From: Nitratireductor sp. GISD-1A_MAKvit
Lineage (GTDB): Bacteria; Pseudomonadota; Alphaproteobacteria; Rhizobiales; Rhizobiaceae
DNA: 64,000 bases
NCBI RefSeq assembly: GCF_040819555.1
Contig: NZ_CP161920.1
Location: 3,533,001-3,597,000, forward strand
Direction: 5' to 3'
The position numbers were made by a program, and so were the translations under genes. Positions 18,479-27,404 of this stretch are shown here, piece by piece (position 1 is the first letter of the stretch; every line of letters starts with the position of its first letter). The notes beneath the pieces were generated by a model. The model did no database searches. It was not told the origin of the DNA and worked only from the letters and a program-made list of their open reading frames with translations.

Positions 18479-19398
18479 TGCTTGCCTATGTCACCCGTCG
18501 CCTGATCCAGACTGCGCTGATCCTGCTCGGCATCAGCTTCGTGACCTTTGTGCTGCTTTATCTCGTGCCGGCTGACCCGGCGCGCCAGATTGCCGGCCGC
18601 AGCGCCACTGCCGCGACGGTGGAGAACATCCGCGAGCAGCTTGGGCTCAACCTGCCCTTCTATGAGCAATATCTGCGCTATCTCGGTGGGCTTTTGAACG
18701 GGGACCTCGGCCGCTCCTATCTGCAAAAGACCGAGGTTTCCGAACTCATCGCCTCCCGCCTGCCGGCAAGCCTTCTCCTGATGGTCGGCGCGATTTTCTG
18801 TGAGCTCGTGCTGGGTCTCACCATGGGCGTGGTGGCGGCGCTCAAGCGCGGCTCGCGCACAGATGACACATTGATGATTGCCTCTTTCGTGGGTGTTTCA
18901 GCGCCGCAATTCGTGATCGGCATTCTGCTGCTCTACGTGTTTGCTGTGAAACTCGGCTGGTTCCCCATCGGCGGCTACGGCACCTTCGCGCATCTGGTTT
19001 TGCCCTCCATCACGCTCGGTTTCCTCGGGGCCGGCTGGTATTCGCGCATGATGCGCTCATCGCTGATTGATGTGCTCAGGCAAGATTATATCCGCACCGC
19101 ACGCGCCACCGGCGTGACCCGCGCAAAGGTGCTTTTCGGCCACGCGCTTCCCAACGCCATCCTGCCCATCATCGCCATGATCGGCATCGATATCGGGCTT
19201 TTCATGTCGGGCATCGTGGTGGTGGAAAGCGTGTTTGGCTGGCCGGGAATAGGCCAGCTTGCCTGGCAGGCAATCCAGCGCGTCGACATCCCCATCATCA
19301 TGGGTGTCACGCTGGTTTCGGCCTGCGCCATCGTTCTCGGCAATCTTCTTGCCGATTTGATCACTCCGTTGATCGACCCTCGCATCAAGCTGCGCTGA
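18478..19398 (+). CDS. Peptide-type ABC transporter permease, DppB/OppB family (amiCR operon)
   Basis: This 306-residue inner-membrane permease starts MLAYVTRRLIQTALILLGIS, typical of DppB. The conserved loop DYIRTARATGVTRAKVLFGHALPN and IVVVESVFGWPGIGQLAWQA follow. The order permease C, permease B, binding protein, amidase, fused ATPase differs from the usual A-B-C-D-F order of peptide importers. Confidence 0.92.
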   Translation: MLAYVTRRLIQTALILLGISFVTFVLLYLVPADPARQIAGRSATAATVENIREQLGLNLPFYEQYLRYLGGLLNGDLGRSYLQKTEVSELIASRLPASLLLMVGAIFCELVLGLTMGVVAALKRGSRTDDTLMIASFVGVSAPQFVIGILLLYVFAVKLGWFPIGGYGTFAHLVLPSITLGFLGAGWYSRMMRSSLIDVLRQDYIRTARATGVTRAKVLFGHALPNAILPIIAMIGIDIGLFMSGIVVVESVFGWPGIGQLAWQAIQRVDIPIIMGVTLVSACAIVLGNLLADLITPLIDPRIKLR

Positions 19399-19444
19399 TG
19401 CGCTTTCAACAATAAGTGCAGCACCAGAGAAAGGAACACTTGAG

Positions 19445-21073
19445 ATGAGAAAACTGCTTCTGGCCGGCGTCGCCGCCGCTGCCCTTTCCACCTCCGCCAT
19501 GTTGGCCCCTGCCTTTGCACAAGACATCAAGCAGGGCGGCTCCATGACCGTGACCTACAAGGATGACGTCTCCACGCTCGATCCGGCCATCGGCTATGAC
19601 TGGCAGAACTGGTCGATGATCAAGTCGCTGTTCGACGGGCTGATGGACTATGTGCCGGGCACCACGGAGCTGCGCCCGGAGATCGCGGAATCCTACGAGA
19701 TTTCCGAGGACGGAACGGTCTTCACCTTCAAGCTGCGCGACGGCGTGAAATTTCACAATGGCCGCGACCTGACCGCCGAGGATGTAAAATACTCCATCGA
19801 GCGCACGGTGAACCCGAAGACGCAGAGCCCCGGTGCCGGTTTCTTCGGTTCCATCAAGGGCTTTGAGGAAGCCTCCAGCGGCGATGCGGAGGGGCTTTCC
19901 GGCATCACCGTGGTGGACGATCACACCATCAAGTTCGAGCTGTCGCGCCCGGATGCGACCTTCCTGCATGTGCTGGCGCTCAACTTCGCCCATGTGGTGC
20001 CGAAGGAAGAAGTAGAGAAGCACGGTGCGGATTTCGGCAAGCATCCGGTCGGCTCCGGCGCCTTCAAACTCTCCGAATGGACGCTTGGCCAGCGCCTCGT
20101 CTTCGAGCGGTTTGAGGATTACTGGAACCCCGGCGTGCCGAAACTTGACCAGATCATCTTCGAAGTGGGTCAGGAGCCGGTGGTCGCGCTTCTGCGCCTG
20201 CAGAACGGCGAAGTGGATGTTCCGGGCGACGGCATTCCGCCGGCAAAATTCATTGAGGTGAAGAACGATCCCAAATTCAAGGATCTCATCATTCAGGGCG
20301 GCCAACTCCACACCGGCTATGTGACCATGAATGTGAAGATGGAGCCCTTCGACAAGCCGGAAGTGCGCAAGGCCGTGAACATGGCCATCAACAAGGACCG
20401 CATCCTGCGCATCATCAATGGCCGCGCCGTTGCCGCCAACCAGCCGCTGCCACCTTCCATGCCGGGCTACGCCAAGGATTATGAGGGCTATACCTATGAT
20501 CCGGAAGCCGCCAAGGCGCTTCTGGCCGAGGCAGGACTTGCCGACGGGTTCGAGACCGAACTCTATGTGATGAACACCGACCCGCAGCCACGCATCGCGC
20601 AGGCAATCCAGCAGGATCTGAAGGCCATCGGCATCAACGCCTCGATCAAATCTCTGGCGCAGGCCAATGTGATTGCGGCAGGCGGCGAGGAAGATCAGGC
20701 CCCGATGATCTGGTCGGGTGGCATGGCATGGATCGCGGATTTCCCCGATCCATCCAACTTCTACGGCCCGATCCTCGGTTGCGATGGTGCGGTGCCGGGT
20801 GGCTGGAACTGGGCCTGGTATTGCAATGAGGATCTCGACGCCATGGCGAAGGAAGCCGATGCCATGGTCGCCCCGGCCAAGGCCGGCGAACGCGAGGCCA
20901 TGTGGCGCGACATCTATCTGAAGGTGATGGAAGACGCCCCATGGGCGCCGATCTTCAATGAAGAGCGCTTCACCATCCGCTCCGAACGCATCGGCGGCGA
21001 CGACAAGCTGTTCGTCGATCCGGTGCACATTCCCGTCCACTATGACGAGGTTTATGCCAAAGATGTGCAGTAA
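19445..21073 (+). CDS. Peptide-type ABC transporter substrate-binding protein (family 5), amiCR operon
   Basis: This 542-residue periplasmic protein has a signal peptide that ends about residue 26 (LAPAFAQD). Family 5 motifs follow: KQGGSMTVTYKDDVSTLDPAIGYD, ESYEISEDGTVFTFKLRDGVKFHNG, and VKYSIER. The gene is preceded by GAAAGGAACACTTGAG. Control by an amide sensor and the amidase gene that overlaps its 3' end suggest the ligand carries an amide bond, perhaps an acylated amino acid or an amide-bearing metabolite. Confidence 0.92.
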   Translation: MRKLLLAGVAAAALSTSAMLAPAFAQDIKQGGSMTVTYKDDVSTLDPAIGYDWQNWSMIKSLFDGLMDYVPGTTELRPEIAESYEISEDGTVFTFKLRDGVKFHNGRDLTAEDVKYSIERTVNPKTQSPGAGFFGSIKGFEEASSGDAEGLSGITVVDDHTIKFELSRPDATFLHVLALNFAHVVPKEEVEKHGADFGKHPVGSGAFKLSEWTLGQRLVFERFEDYWNPGVPKLDQIIFEVGQEPVVALLRLQNGEVDVPGDGIPPAKFIEVKNDPKFKDLIIQGGQLHTGYVTMNVKMEPFDKPEVRKAVNMAINKDRILRIINGRAVAANQPLPPSMPGYAKDYEGYTYDPEAAKALLAEAGLADGFETELYVMNTDPQPRIAQAIQQDLKAIGINASIKSLAQANVIAAGGEEDQAPMIWSGGMAWIADFPDPSNFYGPILGCDGAVPGGWNWAWYCNEDLDAMAKEADAMVAPAKAGEREAMWRDIYLKVMEDAPWAPIFNEERFTIRSERIGGDDKLFVDPVHIPVHYDEVYAKDVQ

Positions 21074-22007
21074 CTGCGACTACACCATCCACGGGCGCCA
21101 TCACCATTTCGGGTGGGATCATTCGATCCCGCCCGCAGAACGGGTGACGCCGGGCTCGACGCTGGAATTTGAATGTCTGGATTCCGGCTCCGGCCATTTC
21201 ACGCCGAAAAGCACCGTGGACGATATCGGCACGCTGGATTTCTCCAAGGTCAATCCCGTCAACGGCCCCATCTATGTGGAAGGAGCCAAACCGGGCGATG
21301 CGCTAAAGGTAGAGATCCTCTCGTTCAAACCGTCCGGCTTCGGCTGGACGGCCAACATACCCGGTTTCGGCCTTCTGGCAGATCAGTTCAAGGACCCCGC
21401 GCTGACGCTGTGGAACTATGACGCCAACAGCCTTGAGCCCGCTGCCTTCGGCAAGCATGGCCGCGTGCCGCTGAAACCCTTTGCCGGAACGATCGGTCTG
21501 GCACCGGCGGAAGCCGGTCTCCACTCGGTGGTGCCGCCGCGCCGCATGGGCGGCAATCTCGACATTCGCGATCTGGCAGCGGGCACCACGCTCTATCTTC
21601 CTGTCGAGGTGGAGGGGGCGCTGTTCTCCATCGGTGACACCCATGCCGCACAGGGCGATGGCGAAGTGTGCGGCACGGCCATCGAAAGCCAGATGAATGT
21701 GGCGGTGAAGCTGGACGTGGTGAAGGATGCCAACCTTGCCATGCCGCGCTTCACCACGCCGGGGCCGGTGACGCGGCACCTGGACGCGGAAGGCTATGAG
21801 GTAACGACCGGCATCGGCTCCGACCTCATGGAAGGGGCGCGGGCCGCCCTTTCCGGCATGATCGACCTTCTGTGTGCCACGCGCGGGCTCTCGCCCGAGG
21901 ACGCCTATATGCTGTGCTCGGTATGCGGCGACCTGCGCATCAGCGAGATCGTCGACCAGCCCAACTGGGTGGTCTCGTTCTACTTCCCGCGCATCGTTTT
22001 CTCTTGA
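21063..22007 (+). CDS. Acetamidase/formamidase family amidohydrolase
   Basis: This family hydrolyses short amides to the acid and ammonia. The 314-residue protein begins CDYTIHGRHHHFGWDHS and carries the family segment FSIGDTHAAQGDGEVCGTAIE, plus VVPPRRMGGNLDIRDL. The ATG at 21063 overlaps the binding-protein stop; an ATG at 21054 is an alternative, with GAGG 3 bp upstream of it. It belongs to the short (~310-residue) group and not the ~410-residue FmdA group found at 41961. Position between the binding protein and ATPase genes ties it to the imported solute. Confidence 0.9.
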   Translation: MCSNCDYTIHGRHHHFGWDHSIPPAERVTPGSTLEFECLDSGSGHFTPKSTVDDIGTLDFSKVNPVNGPIYVEGAKPGDALKVEILSFKPSGFGWTANIPGFGLLADQFKDPALTLWNYDANSLEPAAFGKHGRVPLKPFAGTIGLAPAEAGLHSVVPPRRMGGNLDIRDLAAGTTLYLPVEVEGALFSIGDTHAAQGDGEVCGTAIESQMNVAVKLDVVKDANLAMPRFTTPGPVTRHLDAEGYEVTTGIGSDLMEGARAALSGMIDLLCATRGLSPEDAYMLCSVCGDLRISEIVDQPNWVVSFYFPRIVFS

Positions 22008-22017
22008 GAAGGGCTCC

Positions 22018-23865
22018 ATGACCAAAGCGCGCGCCAAAGACATCACTTCAGCGACCGGCCTTCTGGAAGTAAGCGGGCTCACCGTGCAGGTGGCCACGCC
22101 AACAGGCGCGCGCACGGTCGTGGACGATCTGTCCTTCACGCTGGAAAGCGGGAAGACACTGTGCATTGCGGGCGAAAGCGGTTCGGGTAAATCCATGACC
22201 GCTCTTTCCCTGATGCAACTTCTGCCAAAACCCATGGCACGGGTCTCAAGCGGGTCCGCTATGCTCGCGGGGCGCGACATTCTCGCCCTGCCGGAAGGCG
22301 AGATGCGGCAGGTGCGCGGCCGCCATATCGGCATGATATTTCAGGAGCCGATGACCTCGCTCAACCCGGTGCTTTCCATCGGCAAGCAACTGGCTGGCGC
22401 GATTTCCGCCCATGGCGGGCTTTCCGACAGTGCGATCCGTGCCCGCGCACTTGAACTGCTCGATCAGGTGCAGATACCCGAGCCCGCGCGGCGCTTGAAG
22501 CAATATCCGCACGAGCTTTCCGGCGGCATGCGGCAGCGCGTGGTGATCGCCATGGCGCTGGCACAAAGCCCGCAAATCCTGATTGCAGACGAGCCCACGA
22601 CGGCGCTGGACGTAACCGTGCAGGCGCAGATACTGGCGCTGATCCGCAAGCTTCAGGCCGATCTCGGCATCTCCGTGATCATGATCACGCATGATATGGG
22701 CGTGGTGGCCGAGATGGCAGACGACGTGCTGGTGATGCAGCACGGGCGCATGGTGGAACACAGCCCTGCCAGCGTGATTTTCTCAGAACCACGCCACCCT
22801 TACACGCGCGAGCTGCTTGCCGCCGTGCCTCGGTTGGGAGAGATGACCGGCACCACGGAGCCAAAACGCGTGGCGGCCCGCCCCGGAACAGGACCAGAAA
22901 AGCCGCTTGCCGCCGAACCGCTGGTTTCCGTGAAAGACCTGACCGTGCGCTTCGACATCAAGGGCGGCATCCTGCAACGCCCTGTGCAGCGCGTGCATGC
23001 GGTGGAAGGCGTTTCCTTCGACATCATGGCAGGCGAGACGTTGTCGCTGGTCGGGGAATCGGGCTGCGGCAAGTCGACCACCGGCAAGGCGCTGTTGAAC
23101 CTGATCCCCTGGCAGGGAGACATTCGCGTTGGCGACCGTTCCACGCACGGGCTTGCACCACGCGCCATGCGGCCGGTGCTGCGTGACGTGCAGATGATCT
23201 TTCAGGATCCCTATGCCTCGCTCGATCCGCGCATGCGTGTCGGCGATCTGGTGGCCGAGCCGTTGCAGATCCATGGTCTGGCAAGCGGCAGCGAACTGGA
23301 AGACCGGGTCGCCTATCTCTTCAAACGCGTAGGGCTTTCGACCGACCAGATGCGGCGCTATCCGCATGAATTTTCCGGCGGCCAGCGCCAGCGCATCTGC
23401 ATTGCCCGCGCGCTTTCGCTTTCGCCCAAGCTGATTGTGGCAGATGAATCGGTGGCGGCGCTCGACGTTTCGATCCAGGCGCAGGTGCTCGATCTGTTGC
23501 AGGATATCCAGAACGAGACGGGCATGTCCTATCTCTTCATCTCGCACGATATGGCCGTGGTGGAGCAGATCAGCCACCGGGTTGCGGTGATGTATATGGG
23601 ACGCTTCGTGGAGATGGGCAGCCGGGCTCAGATTTTCGAGAACCCGCAGCACGATTATACGAAAAAGCTTATGGCGGCGGTGCCGGTGGCCGACCCGTCA
23701 CGCCCAAAGCGGGCTTTTATCGAAAAGGCCGAGGACCTGCCGAGCCCCGTGCATGGGCTCGACTATGTGCCTCCAAGGCAAGCCGCGCACGACATTGGCG
23801 GCGGGCATTTTGTCTGGCACGACCATGCTGAAAGCGGTGTTTCCGGCGCAGCCAGCCAGACCTGA
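22018..23865 (+). CDS. Fused peptide-type ABC ATPase (DppD-DppF type), amiCR operon
   Basis: This 615-residue chain has two ATPase domains. Domain 1: [49 protein letters not shown]. Domain 2 from about residue 300: [50 protein letters not shown]. In domain 2 the usual E-P-V/E-A-L after Walker B reads DESVAAL, within normal variation. Its frame is intact, unlike its paralogue at 13625. The ATG at 22018 follows GAGAAGGGCTCC. It is the last gene of the operon. Confidence 0.93.
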   Translation: MTKARAKDITSATGLLEVSGLTVQVATPTGARTVVDDLSFTLESGKTLCIAGESGSGKSMTALSLMQLLPKPMARVSSGSAMLAGRDILALPEGEMRQVRGRHIGMIFQEPMTSLNPVLSIGKQLAGAISAHGGLSDSAIRARALELLDQVQIPEPARRLKQYPHELSGGMRQRVVIAMALAQSPQILIADEPTTALDVTVQAQILALIRKLQADLGISVIMITHDMGVVAEMADDVLVMQHGRMVEHSPASVIFSEPRHPYTRELLAAVPRLGEMTGTTEPKRVAARPGTGPEKPLAAEPLVSVKDLTVRFDIKGGILQRPVQRVHAVEGVSFDIMAGETLSLVGESGCGKSTTGKALLNLIPWQGDIRVGDRSTHGLAPRAMRPVLRDVQMIFQDPYASLDPRMRVGDLVAEPLQIHGLASGSELEDRVAYLFKRVGLSTDQMRRYPHEFSGGQRQRICIARALSLSPKLIVADESVAALDVSIQAQVLDLLQDIQNETGMSYLFISHDMAVVEQISHRVAVMYMGRFVEMGSRAQIFENPQHDYTKKLMAAVPVADPSRPKRAFIEKAEDLPSPVHGLDYVPPRQAAHDIGGGHFVWHDHAESGVSGAASQT

Positions 23866-23891
23866 GGGGATCTGCTCCGAAGAGCTGACGC

Positions 23892-23919
23892 AAAAAAGGC
23901 CGGGCGCGAACCCGACCTT
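23892..23919 (-). terminator. Rho-independent terminator of the cold shock gene
   Basis: Read on the minus strand, AAGGTCGGG and CCCGGCCTT form a 9-bp stem with one mismatch and a 6-nt loop, followed by TTTTTT. It lies 58 bp past the cold shock protein stop. On the plus strand it may also catch transcripts from the upstream ATPase gene, but there is no T-run on that side. Confidence 0.75.
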
Positions 23920-23977
23920 CCCGATCATCTCGACGCGACGTGCCAGTACATCCGTGGTCACGTCGCAGAGATGAAAA

Positions 23978-24187
23978 CTATGCAGCCTGCAGATTGTCTG
24001 CGGCGCTCTTGCCGGACTTGCGGTCCTGCACGACGTCGAAGCTCAGCTTCTGGCCTTCAACGATGTTCTGCATACCGGCACGCTCGACGGCCGAGATGTG
24101 AACGAAGACGTCATTGTCGCCATTGTCAGGAGCGATAAAGCCGAAACCTTTGGTGGCATTGAAGAATTTTACGGTACCAATAGACAT
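23978..24187 (-). CDS. Cold shock domain protein (CspA family)
   Basis: This 69-residue single-domain RNA/DNA chaperone has RNP1 as KGFGFI in KFFNATKGFGFIAPDNGDND and RNP2 as VFVHIS. The full length matches CspA. The start is preceded by AAAGGAAAATCGC. The 203-bp region upstream to 24390 is AT-rich and would give the long 5' leader usual for these genes. Which of the several rhizobial csp paralogues this is cannot be told from sequence alone. Confidence 0.95.
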   Translation of the reverse strand: MSIGTVKFFNATKGFGFIAPDNGDNDVFVHISAVERAGMQNIVEGQKLSFDVVQDRKSGKSAADNLQAA

Positions 24188-24390
24188 GCGATTTTCCTTT
24201 CAAATCGTCATAGGGAATTGATGCCGGCAACTGCCGAGCACCAGGAAGTTCGAATTTGAAGGAAGATCGTAGGGGCGCTTGGCAGCGCAAAAACAAAGTT
24301 CAACAGCAATTTCGATGAGCAAGACATAGATGTGAATTGCGTCAAAAGCAAGGCTTGGTTGAATAAATAAACCGCGCGCTGACGCAAGCT

Positions 24391-25134
24391 CTAAAACAAC
24401 CTCGCAAAAAAGACCAGGCTCATCACTGTTCCCACAATGATGACCACCGCGCGCACCACGGAAGCCGGGAGAGCGCGGGCAAGCGGAGCGCCCGCATAGC
24501 CGCCAACCGTGGCCGCAACCATCATGACCAGCGCCTGCGGCCAGGCGACGATGCCGGCAAGCGCGAATGTGGCCACCGAAATGGCCGAGAGGATGAAGGA
24601 GAGCCCGTTTTTCAGGCCGTTCATCGTGTTCAGATCACGCATGCCCCAGAGCGAGAACAGCGCAAGAAGAACGATGCCCAGACCGCCATTGAAATAGCCG
24701 CCATAGATCGCAACGAGGATCGTGCTGAACCGGCCCTCCCCCGTCCCGCTGCCAAAACGGCGGGCGATATCCTGGAGCTTCGCTCCGAAGGCGAAGGTAA
24801 GCGTGGCGATGGCAAGCAGGAACGGCACGACAAGCGAGAACGCCTCATTGGAGGAAACAAGCAGGAGAAGCGAGCCTGCCAGCCCGCCGAAAGCCGTAAG
24901 CCCGGCGATGCGCAAAAGGCGCGGACGATCGAAAGCGGCGATCTCGGATCGAAAACCGAGTGCGCCACCGAGATAGCCGGGAAACACCGCAACCGCGCTG
25001 GTGGCATTCGCGGCAACAACCGGAACACCGGCATAGACGAGTGCCGGAAAGGTGAGAAAGGTTCCTCCACCCGCGACCGTGTTCAATGTACCGGCGCAGA
25101 ATGCCGCGACCGCCAGAATGAGATACTCGTCCAT
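24391..25134 (-). CDS. TSUP/TauE-SafE family membrane permease
   Basis: This 247-residue integral membrane protein has about eight hydrophobic segments. The N-terminal GTLNTVAGGGTFLTFPALVYAGVP and the mid-protein repeat GGYFNGGLGIVLLALFSLWG are the paired TauE/SafE motifs. Relatives move sulfite, sulfoacetate or other organosulfur anions. The ATG at 25134 (MDEYLILAVAA) is chosen because the frame upstream is polar and unlike the family. No linked sulfur genes are present, so the solute is unknown. Confidence 0.87.
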   Translation of the reverse strand: MDEYLILAVAAFCAGTLNTVAGGGTFLTFPALVYAGVPVVAANATSAVAVFPGYLGGALGFRSEIAAFDRPRLLRIAGLTAFGGLAGSLLLLVSSNEAFSLVVPFLLAIATLTFAFGAKLQDIARRFGSGTGEGRFSTILVAIYGGYFNGGLGIVLLALFSLWGMRDLNTMNGLKNGLSFILSAISVATFALAGIVAWPQALVMMVAATVGGYAGAPLARALPASVVRAVVIIVGTVMSLVFFARLF

Positions 25135-25355
25135 GCTGTGCCCTGCCTCAAGAACGTTTGCGAAGCCCCTAGCCCAATCCAGCCGATTGGCCAACGGCCT
25201 CAATGCGAGAGCCGTTGGTACAGGCTTCTGCCGCAAACCAGGCCCTGCGCCACGAACCGCCGCCAGGCTGGTCTTCAACCTTTGTTATGGATGTGACATT
25301 AGGAAGGATGTGAAGGGACATTTCGCGATCCGCAAAGGTCGGTTCGCCACTTAGC

Positions 25356-26561
25356 ATGCTGGATATCCCAATGGAGAATAGCCCTGCGATCAGCTTGACC
25401 GGTTTGATCGGCCCGACCGTTATGCTCGTCTTTTCCGTGGGCTTCATCTGGGTCTGGATCGTGGACCGAAAGCTGAAGCACGCCATGCTTCTCGCCGGTG
25501 CCTGCGCACTGTTTGGACTGGGCATGATGTCTCAGACCCTGCAATGGCCATCAGGGATCGGCAGAAATGCGCTCTTCTCCGGCTTCCTCTACACCCTTGC
25601 CGTTGTGCTTGCCAGCGCAGGGATATTACGACGCGCGGGCAAGGAGCCGGGACTACTGAGCGGCGTGCTGCCGCTTGTCGTGATTATGGCTCTGTTGTGG
25701 TATTTCGCATATGTCCAGCCCAACCTGCTCGCGCGGATCTATGTGCAGAACTTCAGCTACGGGGCCATTCTTCTTACTGTTGCCCTGCGCATCAATCCGG
25801 GCAGAAATGCCGGTCGGGCAGACCATGTTCTCTTTTGGGTGCTGCTGGCCTTTGCCCTGCAATTCTTTCCGCGAACCATTCTTACCGCAGAACGCTCTCT
25901 GCCGATGATGAGCATCGCGCCGGGAGACTCACTCTTCTGGCAAACCCTGCAGTTGTCGCTCTCCGTAATGGGCGCAGCTCTTGCGCTTACAGTTCTGGCC
26001 ACCATCCTGACGGATGTCATGGATGAACTGCGCCGCGACCGCGACCGTGACGGGCTGACGGGCGTCCTGAACCGGCGGGGTTTTGAAGAGCAGGCTTCCC
26101 GTCATGCATCATCGCGCCGCAGAGCACCGCTTTCCCTCATTGTCTGCGACCTCGACCACTTCAAGCAGATCAACGATACGCATGGTCACAGCGCCGGAGA
26201 TCTGGTTTTGAAGTCCTTTGGCAGCATATTGCTGAATACGGCGCGATCGAGCGATATCGTGGGCCGTATCGGGGGGGAGGAATTCGCCCTTCTTCTACCG
26301 AATACGGATCTTGAGGGTGCGCGCGATCTGGCAGAGCGGCTGCGCCAGCGGCTTTCTTCCCGCCCGCTCCCCTTGCGCGCCCAGAAAACACAAGTTTCAG
26401 CCAGTTTCGGGGTCGTGGAAAAAAGGTTCGGTGAAGATCTCGACAGGCTTCTCAATCGCGCGGACTCTTATCTTTATCACGCCAAACACCTCGGTCGGAA
26501 CAGGATCGTCACCGAGCCGGCAGACAAGAATGGTGAAAGCGCGCTGCTCTCAAACGCTTAG
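25356..26561 (+). CDS. Membrane-bound diguanylate cyclase (GGDEF)
   Basis: This 401-residue protein has about six N-terminal membrane segments (residues 10-225) followed by a GGDEF domain: DGLTGVLNRRGF, VCDLDHFKQINDTHGH and the active-site GGEEF. The inhibitory I-site RSSD lies five residues before GGEEF, so product inhibition is expected. The cyclase should make cyclic di-GMP. The membrane part has no named sensor domain I recognise. ATG 25356 (MLDIP) or 25371 (MENSP) may be the true start. Confidence 0.9.
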   Translation: MLDIPMENSPAISLTGLIGPTVMLVFSVGFIWVWIVDRKLKHAMLLAGACALFGLGMMSQTLQWPSGIGRNALFSGFLYTLAVVLASAGILRRAGKEPGLLSGVLPLVVIMALLWYFAYVQPNLLARIYVQNFSYGAILLTVALRINPGRNAGRADHVLFWVLLAFALQFFPRTILTAERSLPMMSIAPGDSLFWQTLQLSLSVMGAALALTVLATILTDVMDELRRDRDRDGLTGVLNRRGFEEQASRHASSRRRAPLSLIVCDLDHFKQINDTHGHSAGDLVLKSFGSILLNTARSSDIVGRIGGEEFALLLPNTDLEGARDLAERLRQRLSSRPLPLRAQKTQVSASFGVVEKRFGEDLDRLLNRADSYLYHAKHLGRNRIVTEPADKNGESALLSNA

Positions 26562-26584
26562 CCGGACACGGGAAGTGCCCGGCT
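26560..26584. terminator. Hairpin between convergent genes
   Basis: AGCCGG-a-CAC and GTG-c-CCGGCT pair around a 5-nt loop (26560-26584), starting within the GGDEF stop codon. The stretch separates convergent genes only 43 bp apart. No T-run follows on either strand, so intrinsic termination is uncertain. Confidence 0.35.
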
Positions 26585-26604
26585 AGCGATGTGTCTGGCC
26601 ATCG

Positions 26605-27393
26605 TCAACCGACTGCGCGTTTTGCCATCGCCTTGATCAGGTTTGCACGGTAAGCCGCATCACAATGGATGTCTGACATGAGGTTGTCCGGCGAAATCGT
26701 GACGCCGTCGACAGCCGCCGCCGACCACTCCTTTGCCAAAGCCTGCTCAAGCCCATCATGCCGGAAGACGCCATCCGACCCTGCGCCCGTGATGGCAACA
26801 CGCACAGCGCCGCTGCCTTTGGAGACAAAGACACCTGTCATCGCATAGCGCGAGGCAGGATTGGGGAATTTTGCGTAGCCACACGCATCCGGCGCAACGA
26901 AGCTGACCGCAGTGATGATTTCACCCTCGTCGAGGGCCGTGGAAAACAGCCCGGTGAAAAAGTCATCCGCAGCAATCTGGCGCTGATTGGTGTGGATCGT
27001 CGCTGAGAGTGCGAGGAGCCCCGCCGGATAATCAGCAGACGGATCGTTGTTTGCAATCGATCCGCCGATCGTTCCCTGATGGCGCACCGCAGGGTCGCCA
27101 ATGCCACCGGCAAGCCTGACGATGGCCGGGCACACCTTCGCGAGTTCGGCATTCTCGGCAACCGCCGCATGGCTGGTCATGGCACCGATGGTAACGTTGC
27201 GGCCGGAGACCTCAACACCACTGAGCCCGGAGATACCTCGCAGATCGATCAGGTCGGACGGGGCGGCAAGCCGGTGTTTCATGGTGGGAAGCAGGGTCTG
27301 GCCGCCGGCGAGCAACTGTCCGTCAGAGGCGGCAGAAAATTTTGCTACCGCATCTTCGACGCTTGTGGGGCGGTGATAGGTTACATCATACAT
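26605..27393 (-). CDS. Form II CO dehydrogenase-like, FAD-binding medium subunit
   Basis: This 262-residue subunit of a molybdenum hydroxylase passes electrons from the 2Fe-2S clusters to FAD. The two FAD-binding motifs are present: AGGQTLLPTMKHR near residue 31 and TIGGSIANNDPSAD near residue 109. It is the third gene of an S-L-M operon, 11 bp after the large subunit gene. The N-terminus MYDVTYHRPTSVEDAV is typical of the family. Confidence 0.92.
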   Translation of the reverse strand: MYDVTYHRPTSVEDAVAKFSAASDGQLLAGGQTLLPTMKHRLAAPSDLIDLRGISGLSGVEVSGRNVTIGAMTSHAAVAENAELAKVCPAIVRLAGGIGDPAVRHQGTIGGSIANNDPSADYPAGLLALSATIHTNQRQIAADDFFTGLFSTALDEGEIITAVSFVAPDACGYAKFPNPASRYAMTGVFVSKGSGAVRVAITGAGSDGVFRHDGLEQALAKEWSAAAVDGVTISPDNLMSDIHCDAAYRANLIKAMAKRAVG

Positions 27394-27404
27394 GGCGGGC
27401 CTCC

